Source of the DNA: Selaginella tamariscina
Taxonomy: Eukaryota; Streptophyta; Lycopodiopsida; Selaginellales; Selaginellaceae
DNA length: 64,000 bases
Assembly: GCA_003024785.1 (NCBI GenBank)
Contig: PUQB01000088.1
Coordinates: 1 to 64,000 of the forward strand
Direction: 5' to 3'
The position numbers were made by a program, and so were the translations under genes. This document shows positions 37,399 through 45,839 of this stretch, one piece after another (within the stretch, counting starts at the first letter, position 1; each line of letters begins with the position of its first letter). The notes under the pieces were generated by a model. The model was not told the origin of the DNA and did no database searches. It saw only the letters and a list, made by a program, of their open reading frames with translations.

Positions 37399-37779
37399 TT
37401 ATGTATAATTTAAAATATGTTCATAGTGTGTATATATATTATTTTCTAATTATTCGATGTTTGTTTTGCACATATTATATATAAACACAATCATAAAATT
37501 ATATATACATGTGCACACGCATTAGAAGCACTTCAGAGACACATATGCATACACATGCACATTGCCCTAAACCAAACTTGAGAAATTATATGTTGCTTCT
37601 TTATTGAAAACATCATGTTCAACGCATGTATGATCTATATGTACAGTGTGTGTGTATGTAACACATTGAATTTACACATGTAATATATATGTATGTCTGT
37701 GGTATACACGTGTGTATGTATATATGTGACTAATATATAATATATGCAATGTGTATGATTTTCATTGTTAACACTCTAT

Positions 37780-38285
37780 CTCTTCTCTCATACATACATA
37801 GTGTCACATGCATAATCCCTTCTCTCATACATATATACACACCATGCATGATCATGATCCATAATATGTAGCATGCTCTTCTCTCATACATACACACCAT
37901 GCATGATCCATAATATGTACTGATGTTACAATATTATGTAATATGTATAATGTATATCTGTGTATAACACTCACCCTCTCATACATAAACACCATGCATG
38001 ATCCATCCTAACCCTAAACCCTAAACCCTACATTGAATTTACACATGTAATAGTATGTATGCTGTGTGTATGTATATTGTGTGTACTAATATATCCAATG
38101 TGTATGAATTTAATTTGTTAACACTCTCACTCTTCTCTCATACATACACACCATGCATGATCCATGTAAATATGTACTGTCTCTTTTTTCTCAAACATAC
38201 ACACCATGCATGATCCATAATATGTATTGTCACTCTTCTCTCATACATACACACATACATGATCCTGTACTCTGTCTCTCTAATA
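37780..38285. repeat. Interspersed minisatellite, unit A
   Basis: A block containing TTCTCTCATACATACACACC followed by ATGCATGATCCATAATATGT recurs about six times with variable spacing, and the same series is present at 50550-51065. A short CCCTAAA telomere-like run lies at 38007-38030. Confidence 0.75.
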
Positions 38286-38459
38286 TTAATATATATTAAT
38301 ATGTTGTATGTCTATTGTATAATACTATGTGTGTATATATGTATCGCTGCATGTGAAACTTTAACACTCTCATTAACGTGTTAAACCTTGCATGATATTT
38401 ATTCTTGAGGTGTATGTGATACACCCACGCACACGCACACGCTGATAATATAATGAAAG

Positions 38460-38633
38460 AATATTCGTTTAGGGCGAATCTATAGTTTATTCTTTTTAGG
38501 GTTTAAGTATATTCTTAAAAGGAATATTCGATTAGGGTTAATATATATTCTATTTCTTTTAGGGTTTTGGTATATTCCTAGGGTTTGTAAGGCGGCGGCG
38601 GCGGCGGTGAAATCTCCTCTCTCTCTCACACAG
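38460..38633 (+). promoter_or_regulatory. Putative promoter and GGC-rich 5' leader exon, unit A
   Basis: Three 'tagggttt' words (telo-box-like, common in promoters of plant growth genes) precede a (GGC)6 run at 38591-38608 and a CT-rich leader ending CACACAG before GTGAGA at 38634. The same arrangement occurs at 51265-51434. I infer transcription to the right into a leader intron; no TATA box is obvious. Confidence 0.45.
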
Positions 38634-38794
38634 GTGAGATCTCTCTCTCTCTCACATGCACACTCCTCTGCGTTTATTTGTGATATTTATTTATTTTTAT
38701 TCACATATATATTTATATGTGTGTGTATCTTAATAATATAATTTAGATCTCTATCTCTCGCACACACACGCACACTCGTATACATATATAACAC

Positions 38795-39045
38795 AGATAT
38801 TATGTATATATATATATATATAATATATTATATATATATATATATATATATCTTCTCTTTCTCCTTCTCTATAGATCTCTATCTCTTGCACACACACGCA
38901 ACTCGTATACATATACAACACAGATATATATATATATATATATATATCTCCTTCTCTCTCTCTCTTCTCTATAGATCTCTATCTCTCGCACACACGCACA
39001 CTCGTATACATATACATACACAGATATATATATACATATAACACA

Positions 39046-39090
<45 letters not shown>

Positions 39091-39495
39091 TATTTATTAT
39101 TTATATATATGTGTGTGTGTGTATCTGTATAATTTTATTGATTTGTTAATTGTATCTCTCGCACACACACGCACACTCCTGTATATATATGTGTGTGTGT
39201 GTGTTTGTTTATCTGTATGATTTTATTTGTTTCACACACGCATACACACGATATACATATACACATATATATATATATATACCTATGTATACATACATAA
39301 TATTATGTGTACCAGTATCTGTATAATTTATTTATTTATCTATCTCTCGCACACAGACGCGTATATACATATACATATACATATATATGTGTGTGTGTGT
39401 ATCTGTATAATTTTATCTGATTTGACTACTCTGGCACACACACACACTCTCCTACACACACATATACATATATATATCTGTGTGTGTGTGTGTGT
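38795..39495. repeat. TA/CA/CT microsatellites
   Basis: Alternating (TA)n, (CA)n and (CTCT)n tracts, with the module 'tctctatctctcgcacacac' repeated about six times. Related modules lie at 51540-52110. Every ORF across it encodes Tyr/Ile/His/Thr low-complexity sequence and is not real. Confidence 0.8.
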
Positions 39496-39496
39496 G

Positions 39497-40115
39497 TAGC
39501 GGCGGGATTAATCCCGCCGCTATATAATTAGCCACTCAGCGGCGGGATTAATCCCGCCGCCTACGCATGCCCTGCGCGGAATCGGGCGGGATTAATCCCG
39601 CCGCCATTGGCCTGCCTGAAGGGCAGGCGCGGGATTAATCCCGCCACTGGCCTTCCTGGGCCTAGGCGGCGGGATTAATCCCGCCGCCGCACGGCATTGG
39701 CCGCGGGATTAATCCCGCCGCTAGGCCGAGTGAAGGGCCTGGGCGGCGGGATTAATCCCGCCGCGTACATGCCCTGCGCGGAATCGGGCGGGATTTATCC
39801 CGCCGCCATTGGCCTGCCTGAAGGGCCTAGGCGGCGGGATTAATCCCGCCGATTCCGCAGGGCATTGGCGTCCAGCGGGATTAATCCCGCCGCCTAGGGC
39901 CGAAGTGAAGGGCCGGGCGGCGGGATTAATCCCGCTGCCCTGCGCGGAATCGGGCGGGATTAATCCCGCCGCCAAAGGCCTGCCTAAGGGCCTAGGCGGC
40001 GGGATTAATCCCGCCCGATTTCGAGCAGGGAATTGGCGTCCGGCGGGATTAATCCCGCCGCATAGGGACCGAGTGAAGGCCCTGGGCGGCGGGATTAATC
40101 CCGCCGAGCCTTCAA
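39497..40115. repeat. Palindrome array A: about 15 copies of an 18-bp perfect palindrome
   Basis: GGCGGGATTAATCCCGCC recurs about every 35-48 bp. Some copies extend further, for example a 26-bp perfect palindrome at 39497-39522. Spacers are not unique: they alternate among a few types ('ggcctgcctgaagggcc', 'gccctgcgcggaatc', 'gcattggcgtcc', 'gagtgaaggg'), giving a higher-order period of about 170-215 bp. Five or six decayed copies (GGCGAGATTAATCCCGCC type) follow at 40125-40470. Being palindromic, the array reads alike on both strands and encodes GGINPA or AGLIPP on each. Confidence 0.95.
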
Positions 40116-40124
40116 TGCCTGTTG

Positions 40125-40475
40125 GAGGAATGAATCCCGCCACCCTTCCTTTTTTCTCCATTGGTGAGTCGGACCAATCCCAAACGTTTCTGTCTGAGAC
40201 GTAGAAGGTTTACAACATACCAATGGAGAGAAGGGAAGGGTGGGGAAATTCATTTAACCATCCCTTACATGGTGGGCGAGATTAATCCCGCCTCCTTTCT
40301 GGAGTCACTGAAGGGGTGTGCCAAAATAAATCCTGCCCAGTTCTCTCTGAGACCGAGAAGGGTGGCAAGATTAATTCCGCACTCCCGTTCAAGGCCTCCA
40401 GAAAGGTGGCGAGATTAATCCCGCCCACTCTTTCAGGAGGCATTGAAGGGGTGGCGAGATTAATCCCGCCGCACC
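40125..40475. repeat. Degenerate tail of palindrome array A
   Basis: Variant units (about 40272, 40365, 40406 and 40450) have GGCGAGATTAATCCCGCC or weaker forms, separated by 'cattgaaggggt' or 'ctccagaaagg' spacers. Substitutions concentrate in the left arm. Confidence 0.8.
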
Positions 40476-40584
40476 TTCCATGTGAATATATATGTGTATT
40501 AGTATATATAAGTTGCATATCTCATTTTATTTACTTTTATCATCTTATCATAATATTTCGAGTAAAAGCTAGGAATCTATGTAA

Positions 40585-40670
40585 AACTGTCCAGAGCTCA
40601 CATTTGTGGTGGTTCTAAAACGAAATGTTATCTTTCTTTTGCACTAGCACAAAGTGAGCTTTGGACAGTT
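40585..40670 (+). other. 86-nt hairpin in the leader intron, unit A
   Basis: 40585-40608 (AACTGTCCAGAGCTCAC...) pairs with 40648-40670 with one mismatch and one bulge over about 23 bp, leaving a 39-nt loop. The hairpin is conserved in unit B (53303-53387). It resembles a small-RNA precursor or foldback in size, but I cannot assign it. Confidence 0.5.
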
Positions 40671-40812
40671 AATTCCGTCTACTTCTCTCTGTGTATTATT
40701 TTTGTATATTCGGGTTTATACAAGTGTGTGTGCGTTTTTATATGATTTGTATTCATAGTGTATTATTTTGCAGAAGGACGATTTGATCAAACAAGGAGAT
40801 CGAGTCATTAGT

Positions 40813-43800
40813 ATGGAGTCGTCGTCAAATTCTGGGTAAGAATTAAAATAAAATCTGTTATACTCGGATATGTGCTTGAACTAATCATTTTTGTATTCAG
40901 ATGTGGAATTGAGGTGACATTAAAGACAGAGCAGGAGAAGAGATGGGCAGGGGGATTCTGGAATCAACTTGGCCATATTTCAAATAAACGGGAAGCGCAT
41001 TGGAACAACCATGGTTGCTGTCAAACTAACCTCTGTCACATCGCATGGACAAGCAAAACAATGGAAAGTGGGTGTGCTAGTCAAGCATCCGAAAGCATGC
41101 TTGAACCCAGATTGAACGATGCTCGACACATATGCCTTGTTCCATCCAATGTCACGTTCTCGGATCCAGAGGTCGCCAGTTACAACATTAATTTCGGGTG
41201 GTTTTGTCGACTTGTGGATAATGACGTTCACGTGTTCACTAATGATGTTGACCTTGGAGTTCTTCTTCAACTCAACGAAAGCCCATCTATGGAGGGGATC
41301 CATCTGGATGTCTACTTCGAAGATCTTCAGACTCATCGAGTAGGTGTATTGTCAGGAGATATTGCTTCACAATACAGAAAATCAGCAAGTGGAGCAATCG
41401 TCCCTCTTCACATTGAAGAAGAACACACGACATCATAAAGGAGATTGAGAGGGTGGCTTGGTCTCAGGTTCTTTACAGATCACGTTCAATTTGCTTAGAA
41501 ATTTCGGGAGCTGGAAGAGTGTGCCGAGAACACTTAGAACAGCATCAATCGGGGATCACACATGTTGATTCGGATCGTAGAAGAAAATCATTAGTTTTTG
41601 TCAGCTGCACCTGTGGCGTCCCATGCTGCAATAAGCCACAAGGAAATGATGTTGGATGATAGGATTTACCAGTGTAGGGTTAAGTATTGCAGCGTCAACC
41701 CAAACTTCAATTACAGGCCACTCAATCAGGAACGTGTAGCTGAGCTCATGGAGAAGATGAAGGACGACAATTCTTACACCGTTCCACATAATGCTGTTTT
41801 GTGCGCATACTACGAGAGACAAAAGGCGCTGACAAAGTGTGGATCACAACACCGGAACAAATGAGGAAGGTTCAGACGGAGAATAGAAAATCAGTTAAGT
41901 ACTACATCATTAGTGGCCAGCACACAATAACGGCAGCCCAACGACTTCTCGACGAACACAACAAAGGAACGATGGCAACAAAACTTTCCGAGCATACCCG
42001 TGAGAAGCTGACAAAAAGATCGGCGTTTTTAGCGAAGCCGAATCTCACAATCGAGCAGTACCATAAGTTATCGGCGGAATGGGACGCTGCAGACACCAAC
42101 CACTACAACAGCAAAATATGGGAGAAGTTCAAACACACGCGAGCCGTGTGGGAATCTCTTCAGCGACCACAAAGAGCTACCGCAGGGAATACACAATCTG
42201 CGGAATACCGGGTAAGCAAATTGTTTGGGCGGGATTTATCTCGCCGGTATATTAATCTGTCTTTTTCCTCAGAGAGTTGAAGAAATTGTAGCAGTTGATT
42301 TTGCCCAGGTGGGCGGGAAGGAAACATCCTTTTTGATGATGTTGATTTCTTGTCCCGAGGATAGGATCTTTGCGAAATGGTTGGGGATTATGGAATCCTT
42401 TGCAAAAGGAACACTGAAGAAGAAGCAGACAAGTGAAGTGGAGCCCTCAGAGAAGTCTGCAAAGAAACCCAGTAAGACGCCGAAGGCTAAGTCTGTTCAA
42501 TCTATAAAGGATGTAGACAACGATTTCAAGCTCACATGGTTGAAGCCTTTAAATGGAACAACGATGGAGGAGATGGAAGTCTTGGCTGATTTGGTGATTG
42601 ATGGCAAATTACAGATTAACAACAGCAGCCCCACCTCTCCTTTTCATCTCAAGGCAATGGAGTTGAAGACGGTCAGGCACTTCAAGGAGTGGTTGGGAAT
42701 ACACTGCCACAAACTGGGTTGGATTTCGGCTTCAACATACGAAGAGGTCAGCAAATATTTGCATGTGACAAATGATGATATGCTTGTCGAATGGGTGAAT
42801 CAATCGGAAGATCTGGGCAAGAATCTATTGCACGCCAACGCCAAAAAGGAGAACATTGCGATGACGCCTTCTCTTATGGCAGTCCTTCAGCAGCGGAGAA
42901 CCGAGTTGAACCTTATAAAGGAGGATGCTACGAATCACGACAAGCCCTACAGATGTTTGTTGTTGGATTCGGAGACTTTATGGGGTACCATCACTGCTTG
43001 TAGGAAACCGTTTCAATTGTTCGTGATGGATCGGCGGGTGTCAAAAAATCCTTCGACAGACAGGACACTAGAGGATTTGGTGGAGAAACTTAGCCGTGCA
43101 AGCATGTACAAAGAAGGTATTTATTATTGAATTCATACTTGCACTCTTGACTGATATCTACGTTTTCAGGTATTTATTTCTTGATTCTTGCTCATGTCAC
43201 CGATACCTTTGCCTTCTCCTTTGCCAAGAGAATAAACATCGTTGGACAGGATTTTATATGAATGATGCTGATCCGAAGTGCATTGATTCGGTTGTTCACT
43301 TGGTTGTTAGGAATGCGCCAAACAGTTTCAAACTTCCAAATGACTGGCCAGGCATCTGTTTGCACTCCAACGGCCCTGAACCTCCATCCGATACACCGAT
43401 AGGTGAGAGTGACGTATTCGGCAATGTACGTTATCCAAACATCAAGCAAGTCAACTTGATCAGGGGTCCTCACAGTGATGCGTGGGTTTTTGACTACTGC
43501 ACTAGGGGGTCCGTCTTGAAGGAGTGTTACCTTCGGCATACATGTGTATTTGCCGTTGAAAAGGATAAGACCATGGTTGAGGACCTGAACAAGTGGATAG
43601 ATAGGTTCTCAACTGACTACCCCAACGAATCCATAAAGGAGTATTTGAGAAAGTTCCCTCCAGATAAGTGCGATAGCTCTGAAGACGAATCTGGTTCAAT
43701 GTCGGAGTCTGAGGACGAACTTCAATCAGATATTAGACCGGAAGTTATCTCGAGGAGTACAGAACATTCGCACACTCCATTACCCATGGAAACATCAATA

Positions 43801-43899
43801 GAAGATGCAGAAGATCTTGAACCATCTCACAAGCGGCTTAGACCTTCTTCGCCTCACTCAGAAGGTAATAGCGAAGAAGAATTGTTAATGAATTGTTAG
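40813..43899 (+). CDS. ParB-like domain plus adenine-MTase-like protein, copy A (frameshifted)
   Basis: Start: ATG 40813 (MESSSNS), then an intron at 40836-40900. The N-terminal region includes FSDPEVASYNINFGWFCRL. A ParB/sulfiredoxin-like domain (about 41660-41965) reads YRPLNQERVAELMEKM and, after a slip near 41820, YYIISGQHTITAAQRLL, the nucleotide-binding GxHR-like turn of ParB. A 61-bp intron (42212-42272) joins AEYR to RVEEIVAVDFAQV. A Lys-rich linker follows, then a region shaped like a beta-class, circularly permuted N6-adenine methyltransferase: LFVMDRRV where DPPY is expected, an intron at 43117-43169, then GIYFLILAH (seen in copy B), VVHLVVRN, and a motif-I-like VFDYCTRGSVLKECYL with CVFAVEKDKTMVEDLNKW. 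An acidic Ser/Glu tail ends at 43899. The catalytic motifs look degenerate, so methylation is doubtful. Frame breaks near 41000, 41445, 41590, 41820 and 43230 are mostly intact in copy B. Confidence 0.6.
42212..42272 (+). other. 61-bp intron carrying a degenerate palindrome
   Basis: GT-AG intron, with the donor after TACCGG and the acceptor at TTCCTCAG. Removal keeps the frame. It contains GGGCGGGATTTATCTCGCC, a two-mismatch version of the array palindrome. It is the same length (61 bp) in unit B (54904-54964). Confidence 0.7.
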
Positions 43900-44100
43900 A
43901 GTGACGAATAGTTGTAAATGAGTGTAACATAAGGCATTTTTGTATATTTCGTTTATATTTGTACAGAAAATAAATTCTCAAGGATTAATGAAGCTTTTAG
44001 TTCAAACATGGGTCACACATTAACAAGGTAAATAATATACCTTGATAATTTTAAGGTCAGCTAATTATCATTTTGCAGATGTAATGAAACAATTGAGAAC
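43900..44100 (+). other. Short spacer between the two cassette genes
   Basis: About 200 bp of UTR-like DNA holding an intron-like stretch that ends TTTTGCAG at 44078, just before the second gene. The spacing is close enough for a shared transcript or a bicistronic remnant. Confidence 0.3.
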
Positions 44101-45137
44101 ATGGATTTTCAGCATTGGCATGAGGTAAGAGAGGGGTTTGGCGACAATTTCTTGTGCCACATGTCAGAATGACAGAGTTCATGGATAATAATGCAGCTCA
44201 AAACATCGTTACCATGGGGGCCACTTCAGTTTTTTCATCATCATTTTTATTGGCTTCAGTTCCGAAATCAATTTCTTCAGCGCATGCAATATCTGAATCT
44301 TGTAAGGATGATGTACAATTAAATGATGAAGGGATAGGCAACGAGATAGTGGCAACGGATAAATGTGAAAGGGAGCAAACAAGTGATTTGCAAAGTATTC
44401 AAGAGGCAACGCTATCTCATGTTACTCATGGCCATATTGTGTTGTTGGATGTCAATGGTGTTCTGCTTCATCGACAAAGGCCCGAGGATAGGAAAAAAGA
44501 AATCAAACAAGGAGATTTCATTCCTTGTCATGGTAAATTTCGATATGATATTATTTTTCGTCCAGGGTTGGATCGTCTCTTTCAAAAGCTTAAGGAGATG
44601 GGTGCGCTTGTGGGGATTTGGTCATGCATGCAGATTCATAACTTAACACCGCTGTTGAATTTGCTTAAGAAACATTGTAGTGTTGCAGAAGAGGTGATTC
44701 GTAAAGATTGGATTTTTGACCAGCGAATGTGTTATAAACCTCTCGAATTTCACAATATAAGAAAGGAAAGCAAGCCATACTTCTTCAAGAATGAAAGAAT
44801 AATTGGGACTCATGGGGAGATCAGTCGCTTAAGGATAATGAAGAATGCACATATCTTAGTAGTAGACGACTCTCCTCAGAAGGCTATGCTCAACCAAAAC
44901 ATTGCTTGTATTCATCCAATCACTTTCGATCCATATTCTGATACCGATATCATGGATGAGCTAGTGAACTACTTGGATACGTGCCTCAGAAAGAAGAATC
45001 TCGAAAATTTTTGTGAGCAGTATCCACCGTATCATACATTTCCTGAAGCTTTTCTTTCTCGTGATTTTGAATTTTATAAAATGAAGGATAGCAACCGGGC
45101 GCTTTATAATATTATTCTTAAGGAACGTCATTTTTAG
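44101..45137 (+). CDS. FCP1/NIF-like HAD phosphatase, copy A
   Basis: The likely start is ATG 44101 (MDFQHWHE), followed by a short intron; in unit B its acceptor is ATGCAG (56895), and copy A lacks 9 bp there. Downstream the frame is open to 45137. HIVLLDVNGVLLHRQRPED is the HAD motif I region; the second Asp of the usual DxDGT/V is Asn, as in many plant NIF-like paralogues. FRPGLDRLFQKLKEMGALVG and GIWSC (motif II Ser) follow, then ILVVDDSPQKAMLNQNIACI (motif III/IV Asp pair) and a DIMDELVNYLDTCL helix. FCP1/SCP enzymes dephosphorylate Ser residues of proteins such as the RNA polymerase II CTD. Whether the Asn variant is active is uncertain. It sits about 200 bp downstream of the ParB-like gene, same strand, in both units. 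Confidence 0.75.
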
Positions 45138-45187
45138 ATGAGCCTTTATGCAGACCTGGTCTTATTACATCTTATGTATTAACAAGG

Positions 45188-45352
45188 ATGGCAACTCCCA
45201 ATTGCATTCGTGAGAGTGTTAGGTGGTGGCAACAACATCAAGATATTGACCAAAATGATTTGATTAATCCGGAGAGTGATGATTTAGACAAAATGAGGAG
45301 ATTTCTCTGTATGGTTAGGAAGAAAGTATTTATAAATAAATTAACATGTTGA
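45188..45352 (+). CDS. Small conserved ORF (54 aa), copy A
   Basis: ATG 45188 to TGA 45352 encodes MATPNCIRESVRWWQQHQD...KLTC. The same frame, stop and length recur at 57900-58064 with only two amino-acid differences, while neighbouring genes carry many indels between the units. It may be a small gene, an uncounted terminal exon, or chance. No homology recognised. Confidence 0.3.
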   Translation: MATPNCIRESVRWWQQHQDIDQNDLINPESDDLDKMRRFLCMVRKKVFINKLTC

Positions 45353-45835
45353 TAAGGAAATGATTTCATTTGTAATTATGTTTGATAGTATTTCTTCATT
45401 ATTGTAAACTATTTTTAGAATAATATGAATATTCTAAGATAGTTTTAGGAATATTCCTTACTAAGTAAGGTTATTGAAGGATTAATTAATTAATTAATTA
45501 ATATTTAAGGCTTAATTACATATTAATTAAATGATTAATTAATAATTAAAACTTAAGTATTAATTAGTAATTTATTTTATATTCCCATTTTCACGTATCA
45601 TGCCCACTTTAGGTTACACGTGATTATAGCATTCATTGAACAAAATTAATAACTTTATAAAAGTAGAAGTATTAAATTATATAATAATTGCCTAATATAA
45701 CAATTAAGGAAGAGCATAAGAGGTACATTAATAAATATTGATGTTGTTATTAAAATATTAATATTTAAATATAACATTATTAATTAAAAATTTGTAGTAG
45801 TAATAATATATATACAAAAATCCTATAATAATATA
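45353..45835. other. AT-rich DNA and right end of duplication unit A
   Basis: (TTAA)n-type run 'ggattaattaattaattaat' near 45480 and AT-rich sequence. Homology to unit B ends near 45630. Nothing coding is seen. Confidence 0.6.
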
Positions 45836-45839
45836 GTCA

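Larger units (their letters stand above)
38634..40773 (+). other. Putative leader intron of the ParB/MTase-like gene, unit A
   Basis: It is bounded by CAG/GTGAGA (38634) and TATTTTGCAG (ending 40773), immediately before a 39-nt leader and ATGGAGTCG at 40813. It contains TA/CA microsatellites (38800-39490), the palindrome array and an 86-nt hairpin. Both splice sites are conserved in unit B. Inferred; no transcript evidence. Confidence 0.45.
37399..45630 (+). repeat. Segmental duplication unit A (8.2 kb)
   Basis: Collinear with about 50160-58335: microsatellite block, leader, palindrome array, ParB/MTase-like gene, FCP1-like gene and small ORF are in the same order with closely similar spacing. 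Exons differ mainly by 1-18 bp indels and very few substitutions. The left edge is exactly the outer end of the gypsy LTR at 37398. Near the right edge both copies read 'tcatgcccacttta' and then diverge. Confidence 0.9.

Noticed and set aside
38006..38032. Telomere end
   Set aside because: Only about three CCCTAAA units, embedded in non-telomeric DNA and duplicated at 50779; an interstitial trace.
39497..40115. CRISPR-like array (18-bp repeats with about 30-bp spacers)
   Set aside because: Spacers fall into a few recurring families rather than being unique, the repeats are perfect palindromes with GC arms, no cas genes are present and the context is a plant genome.
39721..40204. Long ORFs on both strands with GGINPA/AGLIPP repeats
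   Set aside because: They are a by-product of an in-frame palindromic DNA repeat without stops; no conserved start or domain.
44209..44409. Minus-strand ORF of 66 codons conserved in both units
   Set aside because: Antisense to the phosphatase gene; conserved only because the region is duplicated.
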